This document shows positions 1 through 9,800 of a stretch of DNA of 64,000 bases, in pieces (the first letter of the stretch is position 1; every line of letters begins with the position of its first letter). The notes beneath the pieces are model-generated. The model was not told where the DNA came from, searched no databases, and saw nothing but the letters and a program-made list of their open reading frames with translations. The position numbers and the translations under genes are program-made. The DNA comes from Azospirillum doebereinerae (GTDB lineage Bacteria > Pseudomonadota > Alphaproteobacteria > Azospirillales > Azospirillaceae), in the NCBI RefSeq assembly GCF_003989665.1, contig NZ_RZIJ01000002.1, positions 346,660 to 410,659 on the forward strand, written 5' to 3'.

Positions 1-358
1 CACCGATTTCGGCGCCTACACCTTCCTGCTTCAGGATGCCACCGGCGGGCTGGAGCATGAGGGGGCCGACGGCGCATGGCACGCGCTGGATCCGATCGAC
101 GGCAGCCTCCTGGTGTTTCTGGGCGACCTGATGGCCTGGTGGAGCGGCGGCCGTTTCAAGGCCCTGCGCCACCGCGTGGTCGGCGTCCCCGGCCGGGCGC
201 GCGTCTCGATCCCGGTGTTCTACAACCCCGACTTCGATGCCGAACTGGCATGGCCCACCGCGCCGGACGGCGAGGCGGCCGGAACCCGCGCGTCCATGGC
301 CTGCGGCTCCTACATCCTGGCCCAGGCGCGGGATCGCGCCGCTCTGCTCGCAGGCTGA
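1..358 (+). CDS. 2-oxoglutarate/Fe(II) oxygenase, isopenicillin N synthase-like (3' part)
   Basis: The gene enters from outside the window, so only the C-terminal ~118 residues are visible, read from base 2. They start with T-D-F-G, and the preceding partial codon ends in C, so the usual HTDFG iron-binding motif is likely. A distal His follows in RHRVVG, then RVSIP, the R-x-S pair that binds 2-oxoglutarate in this family. FYNPDFDAE downstream is also typical. The family hydroxylates, desaturates or cyclises small molecules using Fe(II), O2 and 2-oxoglutarate. Lying just upstream of a deaminase-like gene and two NRPS genes on the same strand, it is most simply a tailoring enzyme of that cluster. 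Substrate unknown. Confidence 0.85.
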   Translation, partial: TDFGAYTFLLQDATGGLEHEGADGAWHALDPIDGSLLVFLGDLMAWWSGGRFKALRHRVVGVPGRARVSIPVFYNPDFDAELAWPTAPDGEAAGTRASMACGSYILAQARDRAALLAG

Positions 359-470
359 AGCGCACTACGGCACGCAATGGTAATCACCATAACACAATCA
401 CTCACTATTTGTTGACACAACAAGATTTCAACGTCCAAATTGTTGGTGTAAATAAATATGGAGACAACCT
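359..470 (+). promoter_or_regulatory. Intergenic promoter candidate and ribosome binding site
   Basis: This 112-base gap is clearly lower in GC than both neighbours. It contains a perfect TTGACA at 412-417. No convincing TATAAT lies 16-18 bases downstream; the AT-rich TGTAAATAAAT around 447-457 is the closest sequence. GGAGA at 460-464 is a well-spaced ribosome binding site for the ATG at 471. A promoter here would drive the deaminase-to-B12-radical-SAM run. The -35 is seen; promoter activity is inferred. Confidence 0.35.
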
Positions 471-1085
471 ATGGGTAAGCCGATCGCCTCCCTTTCCTCC
501 GGATGGCCGCGGCTTGACGATCTTCCGCCGTTGCCTCCGGGTTTGGAGGAGGTGCGCCGGCGCCTGAAGGACGACTCGCGGGACGGCGAACCCGACGACA
601 CCTTCGTCCGTCTCTCCTGCATGCAGGCCCTGACGGCGGCGGCGGAGGGCAATCACGGCGTGGGGGCGGTGGTGGTGCATGACGGCCGCGTCGTGGCGAT
701 GGGGCGCAACCGCGCCTTCCATCCACGGGTGCGCAGCGACCTGCACGCCGAGATGGACGCGCTGAACGCCCTGGAACGCGACCATCCCGGCCTGCCGGCC
801 GTCGAATGCACGCTCTACAGTTCGCTGGAGTGCTGCCCGATGTGCACGACGCGCCTGATCAACGTCGGCATCGGCCGTGTCCTCTACGCGGCGGACGACG
901 ACGAATGCGGCATGATCCGCCGTTTCGACGCCCTTCCCGCCGGCTACCGCGATCTGGCGGCGTCGCGCACGCCGCCTCAACGTTTCGGCCGCGCCGCCTG
1001 CTCGGCCGCGCTGGCCGCCGCCGCCGCCGACATCTTCCGGATCAACCTCGAAACGCTGAACCAACGCGTCCTGCGCCGGGAATGA
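471..1085 (+). CDS. Cytidine/deoxycytidylate deaminase-family zinc enzyme
   Basis: 204 aa. The zinc site of the CMP/dCMP deaminase fold is present: H-A-E (His92, Glu94) and C-C-P-M-C (Cys122 and Cys125 as the PxxC pair). GAVVVHDGRVVAMGRNR before the HAE matches the first strand-helix of the family. The family hydrolyses amidine or amino groups on bases, nucleotides or guanidines. Between an oxygenase and a radical SAM gene in an NRPS cluster it is more likely a biosynthetic or self-resistance deaminase than a pyrimidine-salvage enzyme. That is inference. The ATG is preceded by GGAGA with 6-base spacing. The ~35 residues before the core are unusual for a small housekeeping deaminase. Confidence 0.85.
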   Translation: MGKPIASLSSGWPRLDDLPPLPPGLEEVRRRLKDDSRDGEPDDTFVRLSCMQALTAAAEGNHGVGAVVVHDGRVVAMGRNRAFHPRVRSDLHAEMDALNALERDHPGLPAVECTLYSSLECCPMCTTRLINVGIGRVLYAADDDECGMIRRFDALPAGYRDLAASRTPPQRFGRAACSAALAAAAADIFRINLETLNQRVLRRE

Positions 1086-1110
1086 CGTTTTTCGCAAGGA
1101 TTGCAGCAAG

Positions 1111-2091
1111 ATGACCCTGGACGCCTTTCTTTCCGACACCTACCGCCGGTTCGGACCGCCCAAGCCGATGAACGGCACGGTCGAGGACCGCGACTGGCCG
1201 CATTTCTTCCTGCACCGGAACTTCCTGGGCGAGCAGGATCTGGCCATCCTCTTCAACACCCGCCGCTGCCGCTATCAGTGCAAGTTCTGCGCCCTCCCCT
1301 TCAAGGCGACCAAGGAGTGGATCGGCGCCGACCGGGTCCTCCAGCAGTTCAGGAACGTCGTGCAGGAGGTCCGCCACGCCATCGGCGCCTTCGAACGGCT
1401 GACCATCGCCAACGAGGGCTCGGTGTTCGACGACACCACCTTTCCCCAGGACGCGCTGGAACAGATCGTCCGGTCCGTGCGCGCCGTGCCCAACATCCGC
1501 AAGCTGGTGATCGAAAGCCGGCTGGAGTTCGTCCGCTCCGGCACGCTCCGGCGCTTGACGGCGGAAGGCGGCAAGCGGATCGACGTGCTGACCGGGTTCG
1601 AGACTCTGGACGCCACCATCCGGGACGAGGTGCTGGGCAAGCGCGAGCCGCTGGATCTCTTCCTCTCCGGCCTGGACGAGATCGCCGGCGGCGGCGCCGA
1701 GCTGACCGCCTACGTCCTCTTCAAGCCCAGCCCCGCCATGACCGACGAGGAGGCGCGGGACGAGGCGGAGGCGTCGATCGATTTCCTGACCGACCAGTGC
1801 GGCCGGCGCGGCATCCCGCTGATCATCCGCCTCAATCCGATGTACCTGTCGCGCGGCACGCCCTGGGCCAAGGCCGCGCTGTCCACCCCCAGCTATCTGC
1901 CGCCCCGGCTGTCCGAGGTCATGGCGCTCGCCAGCGCCAAGCAGCGGGACGGCGTCCGCATCTATTACGGCCTGACCTCGGAAGGGCTGTCGGAGGCCGA
2001 AGGCACTTATCGGGGGCGTGAGGACTTCTCCTCGGCGCTGCTCAAGCAGTGCATCGTCTCCAACTCGCAACGCCCTTCCCTCGGCCGGTAG
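1111..2091 (+). CDS. Radical SAM protein
   Basis: 326 aa. The CRYQCKFC sequence gives the canonical CxxxCxxC [4Fe-4S]-binding motif at Cys53, Cys57 and Cys60. The rest of the chain looks like a partial TIM barrel of the Elp3/MiaB-like type: IANEGSVFD and VIESRLEF on strands, TGFETLD, and a late IIRLNPMYLSRGTPW. No SPASM or B12 domain is visible. The enzyme should cleave SAM to a 5'-deoxyadenosyl radical; the substrate cannot be read. AAGGA lies 10 bases upstream of the ATG. The next gene starts 9 bases after the stop, so it is probably co-transcribed with the carbamoyltransferase and NRPS genes. Confidence 0.85.
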   Translation: MTLDAFLSDTYRRFGPPKPMNGTVEDRDWPHFFLHRNFLGEQDLAILFNTRRCRYQCKFCALPFKATKEWIGADRVLQQFRNVVQEVRHAIGAFERLTIANEGSVFDDTTFPQDALEQIVRSVRAVPNIRKLVIESRLEFVRSGTLRRLTAEGGKRIDVLTGFETLDATIRDEVLGKREPLDLFLSGLDEIAGGGAELTAYVLFKPSPAMTDEEARDEAEASIDFLTDQCGRRGIPLIIRLNPMYLSRGTPWAKAALSTPSYLPPRLSEVMALASAKQRDGVRIYYGLTSEGLSEAEGTYRGREDFSSALLKQCIVSNSQRPSLGR

Positions 2092-2100
2092 GACACCGCC

Positions 2101-3669
2101 ATGCAGATTCTGGCAATGAAGCCCGGCCACGACGGCAACTTCGTCCTGGTCGAGGACCGTGCGCTCGTCTGGCAGATCGAAGCGGAGAAAGACTCCTTCC
2201 CCCGCTACGAGACGATCACCGCCGACCTCCTGCTCCGCGCCGGCGGGCATCTGGACCGGGTTCCCGACGTCTTCGCCGTCAGCGGCTGGGTGAAGGGCTG
2301 GCATTCGGTCGAGCCGCCGGTGAACGGCGGCTATTTCGGCTGGAAGGACGACTGCGCCGGCCTGTCGCCCTACCGCTTCATGGGCCGCGACAGCCGGCTC
2401 TTCACCTCCACCCACGAGCGCTCGCACCTCTTCTGCAGCTACGGCCTGTCGCCCTTCCCGCAGGGGGAACCCTGCTACGCCTTGGTCTGGGAGGGAAACC
2501 TCGGCTGCTTCTACGAGATCGGCGCCGACCTGACGATCACGCGGCTCGGCTGGCCGCTGGTCGATCCCGGCAACAAATACGCCCAGCTCTTCGCCATCGC
2601 CGACCCGACCTTCCCGTCGCTGAAGGGCCATTTCCGCTTCTCCAACGCCGGCAAGCTGATGGCGCTCGCCGCCTTCTCGCGGCGCGGGCCGCTGGACGAG
2701 GACGGGCGGCGGCTGATCGACACGCTGCTCCAGGCGGACGGGCTGGTCAGGAACATGGCCAAGGACGAATTCTCCTGGTCCCGCTACCACGACATCGGCG
2801 TGACCGATCCGGCCTTCATGGAGTTGGCCGGTCATTTCTCCGACGCGATCTTCGACCGCTTCCACGATTTCGCGCGCCGCACGCTGACCAAGCGCCTGCC
2901 CCTGGTGATCGGCGGCGGCTGCGGCCTGAACTGCGAATGGAACAGCCGCTGGCTCGACAGCGGCCTGTTCGCCGACGTCTTCGTCCCGCCCTGCACCAAC
3001 GACACCGGTTCGGCGCTCGGCACCGCGATCGAGGCCCAGGCCCACGTGACCGGACACGCCAAGCTGGAAAGCTGGAGCGTCTACGCCGGCGAGGCTTTCG
3101 TCGAGGACATCCCCTGCCCGTCCGACGACTTCAGCGAGGAGCCGCTGGACAGCGAGGCCCTGGCCGGTTTCATCGCCGACGGCGGAATCGTCGCCTGGGT
3201 CCAGGGCCGCTACGAGATGGGACCGCGCGCGCTGGGCAACCGCTCCATCCTGGCGGAGCCCTTTTCCGAACGCACGCGCGACCGGTTGAACGCCATCAAG
3301 AAGCGCGAGGGCTACCGCCCCATCGCCTGCATCTGCCTGGAGGAGGAGGCCGACCGGCACTTCGACTGCCCGCGCCCAAGCCCGTACATGCTGTATTTCC
3401 ACAAGGTCCGCGATCCACGGCTTGCCGCCATCACCCATGTGGACGGAAGCTGCCGGGTGCAGACCGTCACGCCGGCCGGCAACCCCGAAATCGGCCGCCT
3501 GCTCGGCGCTTTCGCCCGGCGGACCGGCAGCGGGGTGCTGTGCAACACCTCGCTCAACTTCAACGGCCGCGGCTTCATCAACCGCATGAGCGATCTGGCC
3601 GCCTACTGCGCCTCCACCGGCATGGACGGCTTCGTCGTCGGCGACCGTTTCTACCGCCGGCGCGGATGA
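2101..3669 (+). CDS. Carbamoyltransferase, NodU/CmcH/TobZ family
   Basis: 522 aa. The N-terminal Kae1-like part (about 1-340) has the HxxxH metal-binding motif in STHERSH (residues ~105-109), GGGCGLNC and the later CTNDTGSALG with the conserved Asp. The C-terminal YrdC-like part has YEMGPRALGNRSI, KKREGYRPIA and LCNTSLNFNG, all hallmark blocks of NodU-type O-carbamoyltransferases. These enzymes make carbamoyl-AMP from carbamoyl phosphate and ATP and pass the carbamoyl group to a hydroxyl. Here the acceptor is probably the NRPS product or a precursor. The stop overlaps the next ATG (ATGA), so it is translationally coupled to the first NRPS. Confidence 0.93.
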   Translation: MQILAMKPGHDGNFVLVEDRALVWQIEAEKDSFPRYETITADLLLRAGGHLDRVPDVFAVSGWVKGWHSVEPPVNGGYFGWKDDCAGLSPYRFMGRDSRLFTSTHERSHLFCSYGLSPFPQGEPCYALVWEGNLGCFYEIGADLTITRLGWPLVDPGNKYAQLFAIADPTFPSLKGHFRFSNAGKLMALAAFSRRGPLDEDGRRLIDTLLQADGLVRNMAKDEFSWSRYHDIGVTDPAFMELAGHFSDAIFDRFHDFARRTLTKRLPLVIGGGCGLNCEWNSRWLDSGLFADVFVPPCTNDTGSALGTAIEAQAHVTGHAKLESWSVYAGEAFVEDIPCPSDDFSEEPLDSEALAGFIADGGIVAWVQGRYEMGPRALGNRSILAEPFSERTRDRLNAIKKREGYRPIACICLEEEADRHFDCPRPSPYMLYFHKVRDPRLAAITHVDGSCRVQTVTPAGNPEIGRLLGAFARRTGSGVLCNTSLNFNGRGFINRMSDLAAYCASTGMDGFVVGDRFYRRRG

Positions 3670-6600
3670 CCATGCGCGCCGCCCTTTCGGCCGCCGGGAC
3701 GCGCCCGGACACGGTGGTGGACCGCATCGGCGAACTGCGGATCCGCACCCCCCACCATCCGGCGATCGTCGACGCGCACGGCACGCTGGAGCTGGGCCGG
3801 CTGTGGGAGGCCGCGACGGCGCTCGCCGCCCGTCTCGCCCGCCTGCCGGGCTTCGCGCCCGAGGACCGGATCGCCCTGCTGCTGCCGCGCGACCGGTCGA
3901 TGCCGGTCGCCATGCTGGGCAGCCTGCTGGCGGGCGGTGCCTTCCTGCCGCTCGACCCATCCTGGCCGGCCGACCGTCTGGCCTTCATCCTCGCCGACGC
4001 CGGATGCCGGGCGCTGGTCACCGCGCGCGGCATGCCGGAACCGGACTGGAAAGGGCCGCGCCTGGACATCGGCGCCGATGGCGGCGAAGGGAACGACGAC
4101 GCCGACGGCGCGGCCGGCCGGCCGTGGCGCGGTCCGGCGCGACCGGGGCCGCAGACGCTGGCCTACGTGATCTACACCTCCGGCTCCACCGGGCGCCCGA
4201 AGGGCGTGCTGATGGAACATGGCCCGCTCGCCACCCTGGTGGCGGCGGTGCGCGGCGTCCTCTACCGCGACGGCGGCGCCGCCTACGGCGAGACGCTGAC
4301 CGCCCCCTTCGTCTTCGACGTGGTGGTGCAGCAGATCTTCTCGGCGCTGAGCGGGGATTGCAGCCTGCACATCCTGCCCGACCGGTTCCGCCACGATCCC
4401 GAGGCCCTGCTGGCCTATGCCGCCCGGCACCGCATCGCCCAGATCAACGTGGTGGTCAGCCATCTGGCGCTCCTGCTGGAAAGCGGCTTGGACCGCGCCG
4501 CTCCCTGGCTGCGCCGCATCGTCACCGGCGGGGAGGCGCTGCCGCTGCCGCTGGTCCGGCGCCTCTTCGCCGATCCGGCGCTGGACCGGCTGGAGCTGGT
4601 CAACATGTACGGACCGGCCGAGAACTGCGTGGATTCCACCAGCTTCGTCATCACGGCCGAACTGGCTCGAACCCTGGACCGCGTTCCGATCGGCCGCGCC
4701 CTGCCCGGCACCCGGATCCTGATCCTCGACGAAGGGGGAAACCCGCTGCCCCCCGGAACCACCGGGGAGATCGCTCTCACCGGCGACGCGCTGGCGCGCG
4801 GTTACCTGAACCGCCCCGACGTTACCGCCCGAGCCTTCCGGCACCTCCCGCCGTCCGGAACGCCGGATGGCGGATGCCGGCTCTACCGCACCGGCGACTT
4901 GGGACGCCTCGGGGAGGACGGGTTGCTGGAGTTCCGTGGACGGCTGGACAACCAGATCAAGATCGCCGGCCAGCGCGTGGAGATCGAGGAGATCGAGGAG
5001 CGGCTGAAGGGCATCGACGGCGTGCGCGACGCCGCCGTGCTCTACCGCCGCCGCGCCCATGGCGGCCGCCTGATCGCCGTCGTCGCCGCCGCCGAACCGC
5101 CCGACTCGTCGCGCCTGCGGACCGCCGCCGCCCGCCTGCTGCCGGCCTACATGGTTCCCGGTGCCTTCATCCACGCCGGTCCCGCCCTGCCGCTGACCCA
5201 CAACGGCAAGGTCGACCGCGAGGCTCTGGCCGCCGCCCTGCCGCCGGAGGCCGAGCCCGGCGGTGCCGGCAACCCCGATGCCGGTCCCCGGACGGTCGCG
5301 GCGCTGTGGGCGGAGGTGCTGGGACGGGCCGATCCCAATCCGGCGGCCGGCTTCCTGGCGCTGGGCGGCGACAGCATCGCCGCCATCCGGCTGGTCGCCG
5401 GCATCCGCAGCCGCTTCCGCTCGGACGTTCCGCTGGAGGCGGTGCTCGCCAACATCACGCTCGACGCGCTGGAAAGGCTGGTGGAACAGGGCGAGGGCCA
5501 TGCCGGACTCGCCCCGGCGCCATCCGGAAACGACCACGCCACGTCGTCGGCGCAGCAGCGCCTGTGGTACCTGAGCCAGCTTCCCGGCGGCGGGCCGCTC
5601 TACAACGTGCCGGTCTTCCGGGAAACCGGGCCGCTCGATCCCGACCGGGTCCGCGACACCCTGCGCCGGCTGATGGCGCGCCACGCCGCTCTGCGCACCG
5701 CCCTGGTGGCGCGCGACGGCGTGTTGCGGCAGGTGACGGCGGAGGATCCCCCCTTTCCCTTCGCCGTCGACGACCTGTCCGCCCACGCCGATCCGGAGGC
5801 GGCGGCGGCGGCCATCGCGGCGGCCGAATCCCGCCACCCCTTCGACTTGGCGCATGCGCCTCTGTTCCGCCTGCGCCTGCTGCGGATGGCGGCGGACCGC
5901 TGGCGGTTCCTGCTGGTGCTCCACCACTGCCAGGTGGACGGCTGGGCGATCTCCGTCCTGCTGGAGGATTTCAACATCCTCTACGGCGATCCGGACGCCC
6001 CGCTTCCGGACCCGCGCGCCTACGCGGACTTCGCCCATTGGGAACAGACCCGCGACGCCAACGCCGACCTGGAGTTCTGGCGGGCGGCGCTGTCGCCGCC
6101 GCCACCCCGGATCGCCCTGCCCTCGGCCGGCGTCGGCGAGGCGGGCCGGGGAGCCCTGGCGCGGCGCACGGTCGCCCCGGAGCTGCGCCGGCGGGTCGAG
6201 GAGTTGGCGCTGCGCCAAGCCGTCACCCCGGCGGCGGTGCTGCTGTCGCACTACGCGATCCTGCTGAACCGTCTGACCACGCAGACCGACCTGTGCGTCG
6301 GCATGGGGGTGGCGAACCGGCCCTACGGAAGCTTCGACCGCTGCGTCGGCTGCTTCGTCAACGTCGTGCCCGTCCGCGTCCGGCTGGCCCCGGAGGCCAC
6401 GCCGACCGACCTCTACGACCAGGTCGGCCGGCAAATGCGCGAGGCGCTGTCACACCAGTCGCTGCCGCTGGACGTCATGGCCGCCCGCTTCGTTCCGGGC
6501 GGCGGACCGCCCTTCAACGTGCTCTTCGCTTGGCAAAGCTACGAGAAGGTCGCCGAGGGGCGGCGGTCGCCGGTGCCGGTGTCGGTCGGCGGCGAGCTGG

Positions 6601-6797
6601 AACGTTTCGACCATTCCTTCGGCCGGGCGAAGTTCGACCTGTCCCTCTACGCCTATCCCAACGGCGACGCGCTGGAACTGGTGTTGGAATACGACACCGC
6701 CGCGGTCGCCCCGTCCCATGCGGAACGTTGGCTGTCGGCGCTCGTCGACCTGACGGACCGGCTGGCCCCCGCCGCCATGGCCGGCCATGCCCGATAA
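3666..6797 (+). CDS. Nonribosomal peptide synthetase, A-T-C
   Basis: 1043 aa from the ATG that overlaps the previous stop; an open frame continues upstream but is only a shadow of the carbamoyltransferase. The A domain (about 20-530) has YTSGSTGRPKG near 168, NMYGPAEN, YRTGDLGR near 406 and NGKVDRE near 512. The T domain has GGDSIAAIRL near 566. The C domain starts near 610 with SSAQQRLWYL and has the intact HHxxxDG motif as HHCQVDG near 753. There is no upstream C domain, so this is a loading module followed by the condensation domain that joins its residue to the one on the next protein. No epimerase or TE is present. Using the pocket block FVFDVVVQQIFSAL I could not assign an amino acid with confidence. 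Confidence 0.95.
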   Translation: MTMRAALSAAGTRPDTVVDRIGELRIRTPHHPAIVDAHGTLELGRLWEAATALAARLARLPGFAPEDRIALLLPRDRSMPVAMLGSLLAGGAFLPLDPSWPADRLAFILADAGCRALVTARGMPEPDWKGPRLDIGADGGEGNDDADGAAGRPWRGPARPGPQTLAYVIYTSGSTGRPKGVLMEHGPLATLVAAVRGVLYRDGGAAYGETLTAPFVFDVVVQQIFSALSGDCSLHILPDRFRHDPEALLAYAARHRIAQINVVVSHLALLLESGLDRAAPWLRRIVTGGEALPLPLVRRLFADPALDRLELVNMYGPAENCVDSTSFVITAELARTLDRVPIGRALPGTRILILDEGGNPLPPGTTGEIALTGDALARGYLNRPDVTARAFRHLPPSGTPDGGCRLYRTGDLGRLGEDGLLEFRGRLDNQIKIAGQRVEIEEIEERLKGIDGVRDAAVLYRRRAHGGRLIAVVAAAEPPDSSRLRTAAARLLPAYMVPGAFIHAGPALPLTHNGKVDREALAAALPPEAEPGGAGNPDAGPRTVAALWAEVLGRADPNPAAGFLALGGDSIAAIRLVAGIRSRFRSDVPLEAVLANITLDALERLVEQGEGHAGLAPAPSGNDHATSSAQQRLWYLSQLPGGGPLYNVPVFRETGPLDPDRVRDTLRRLMARHAALRTALVARDGVLRQVTAEDPPFPFAVDDLSAHADPEAAAAAIAAAESRHPFDLAHAPLFRLRLLRMAADRWRFLLVLHHCQVDGWAISVLLEDFNILYGDPDAPLPDPRAYADFAHWEQTRDANADLEFWRAALSPPPPRIALPSAGVGEAGRGALARRTVAPELRRRVEELALRQAVTPAAVLLSHYAILLNRLTTQTDLCVGMGVANRPYGSFDRCVGCFVNVVPVRVRLAPEATPTDLYDQVGRQMREALSHQSLPLDVMAARFVPGGGPPFNVLFAWQSYEKVAEGRRSPVPVSVGGELERFDHSFGRAKFDLSLYAYPNGDALELVLEYDTAAVAPSHAERWLSALVDLTDRLAPAAMAGHAR

Positions 6798-6809
6798 GGA
6801 GAAGACGGA

Positions 6810-9800
6810 ATGAAGCTGTCCGACCTGACGCTGTTCGACGCCCCCCCGCAGGAAGCCGATGCCGGCCACGCCGACGTTCCGATTCCCGACACCACCATCG
6901 ACCGTCTGATCGCCGGGCGCGCCCGCAGCGCCCCCGACGCCGTGGCGGTGATCGAGCCGGGCCGGCGCTACAGCTACCGGGAGCTCGACGCGGAGTCGAA
7001 CCGGATCGCCGCCTTCCTGCTGGACCGCCGGATCGCCAACGCCCCGGTGGCGGTTCTGGCGGAGCGCTCCTTCGCGCTCGCCGCAGCGCTGCTGGGCATC
7101 CTGCGCGCCGGCGCGGTCTACGCCCCGGTCAATCCGGCCTTCCCGCTGCGGCGGCAGCAGGCCATGCTGCGCCGGACCGCCGCCACGGTTCTGCTGTACG
7201 GCAACGGCCATGCCCACGCCGCCCAGACCCATCTGTGGGAATGCCCGGATCTCGCGATGGCCCTGTGCCTCGACCACGACGACCCCGACGGTGCGGCGGA
7301 ACCGGAAAAGCCCCGCATGGTGGAAGGGCTGTGGGACCATGTCGCGGCCACCGCCAGCGACGCCGTCAGCGGCGGCGGCTGGCGCAGCGCCATCACCGGC
7401 GAGCGCTTCCCCGACTGGGTGATGCGCGACTACGCCGACAATGTCCGGGTGAAACTGGCCCGCCACCTGACCCCGGCCTCCTCGGTGCTGGAGGTCGGCT
7501 GCGGATCCGGCCTGACGATGGCGGCGCTGGCCGGTCGGGCCGGATCCTACCTTGCGACCGACCTGTCGGGGACGATGATCGGGACCGCCGGGGCGCACGC
7601 GCGCGCGCGCGGGCTGGACAGCGACCGGCTGAGCTTCCGCCGGCTCGCCGCCCACGACCTGGGCGCCCTGAAGGCGGAGGCCGGAACCGGCTTCGACGTC
7701 GTCGTCCTCAACAGCGTGGTGCAGAGCTTCAGCGGCTACGGCTATCTGCGCCGCGTGCTCGCCACCGTGTTGGAGCTGTGCGCCGACGAGGCGGTGATCT
7801 TCCTGGGCCATCTGTGGGATGCCGGCAAGCGCGACGCCTATGCCGACGCCGGCGCCAGCCCCGAAAGCCTGGACGCCCTGTTCGTGTCGCCGGATTTCCT
7901 GCGCCAGCTTCCGCGCGAGTTTCCGGCCATCGCCGCCGTCGAGATCACGCCGATGACGGCGCGCGCCCGCAACGAGTTGACGGATTTCGGCTTCGACTGC
8001 GTCCTGCGGATCCGGTCCGGCGCGAAGCGGGCGGCGGACGGGCTCCCACCCGCCACCCGGCTCAGGCTGGGGCGCGGGGCGCTGGCCCCCTTCGCCGACG
8101 CCCCCCCGCTGCATGCCGGCCGGCCGGAGGACACGGCCTACCTCATCTTCACCTCCGGCAGTTCCGGCACGCCCAAGCCGGCCGCCAACACCGGACAGGC
8201 GCTGCTGAATCTCTGTCTGTGGTTCGCCGAGTTCTGCGACCTCGGGCCGGGCGAGCGGGTCTATCAGGTCATCGCGTGCAGCTTCGACGCCTCGATCAAG
8301 AACTACCTGGCGACCTTCGCCGCGGGTGCCACGGCGGTCCTGCTGCCGGAGGGTCCCTACGACCCGGCGCGGATGCTGGACATCCTGCAACGGGAGCGGG
8401 TCGGCGTCCTCAATCCGGGCGTGCCCAGCCAGATCCACCCGATGATCGACTTGGCGGCCGCCGACGGATACCGGGCGCTCGCCAGTCTGCGCGTGCTGGC
8501 GCTGGGGGGCGAGGCGCCGGATCCCGGCAGGCTGCGCGACTGGCTGCGTTCCCCGACCTGCCGGCTGGAGAAACTCGCCAACATCTACGGCCCCACCGAA
8601 TGCGCCGACATCACCGCCGCCGGGTCCTGGCGGCCGGACGAGCTGGCCGACCGGAAGACCCTGCCGATCGGACGGCCGATCCGCAACGCCCGCTGCTACA
8701 TCCTCGACTCCGGCGGGCGCGCGTTGCCGGACGGGGCCGTGGGCGAGCTGTGCATCGGCGGAGCCGGCGTCGGCACCGGCTATCCTGGCGACGAGGCGCT
8801 GACGGCGGAACGCTTCCAGCCCGATCCCTTCCGGCCGGACGGCCGCATGTACCGCACTGGCGACCTCGCTTGGCGGCGGGAGGACGGACAGATCGTGCTG
8901 ACAGGCCGTCAGGACGACGAGGTGAAGATTCGCGGCCACCGCATGACCCTGGGCGAGATCGAGGCCCATCTGCGGACCCTGCCCGGAGTGGAGGATGCCG
9001 CCGCCCTCTGCCGCGCCGGGGAGGATGGGGAGCCGCGCCTCGTGGCGTTCCTGGCGGCGGACGGCGCCGGAGGCGGCGTTCCGGACGAGGACAGGCTGGC
9101 GGCCTTGCTGGCCGACCGCCTGCCGGCGGCCATGGTTCCCGGCCGCTTCGTGCGTCTGGCCGCCCTGCCCCGCAACGCCCACGGCAAGCTGGACCGCGCG
9201 GCGCTGGCGGCGCTCCGGCCCCCGCCGGCTCCCTCGCCGGTGGACGCCCCCGCCGCCGGGACGGTGGAACGCCGCGTGATGCGGGCATGGTCCCATGTGC
9301 TGGGCGACCGGCCGCTGGCTCCCGACGACGATTTCTTCCGCGTCGGCGGCCACAGCCTGGCCGTGGTCATGCTGCAAAACGCCCTGGTGCGCGAGTTCGG
9401 CCACGCTCCGCCACTGGCCGACCTTCACCGCGACTGCACGGTGCGCGGCCATGCCCGCCTGATCGCCACCCGGCCAGATGCGGCGGCGGGGGAGGAGATC
9501 GGCCGGTTCCTGACGCGGGACGAAGGCCCGCCCGTCTTCTGCTTTCCGCCGATCATCGGGCTCGGCTGGGTCTTCGCCGCGCTCGCCGAGCGGCTGGACG
9601 GGCTGCGGCTGTTCGCCTTCGACTTCGTCGCCCGTCCCGACCGGATCGCCCGCTATGCCGACGCGGTCGCCGACGCGGCGGCCGGCGGCCCGGTGGTCCT
9701 GTGCGGCTATTCGGCTGGCGGCAACCTCGCCCACCGGGTGGCGGTGGAGCTTGAGCGCCGCGAAATCGGCGTCGACCGCATCGTGCTCATCGATTCCGAG

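Noticed and set aside
1042..3960. 972-residue minus-strand frame across the radical SAM and carbamoyltransferase genes
   Set aside because: Antisense shadow; the plus-strand proteins have clear catalytic motifs.
3803..9754. 1983-residue open frame overlapping both NRPS genes
   Set aside because: Arg/Pro/Ala-rich shadow translation in the wrong frame of high-GC NRPS sequence; no domain motifs, while the other frames carry full A, C, T and TE motifs.
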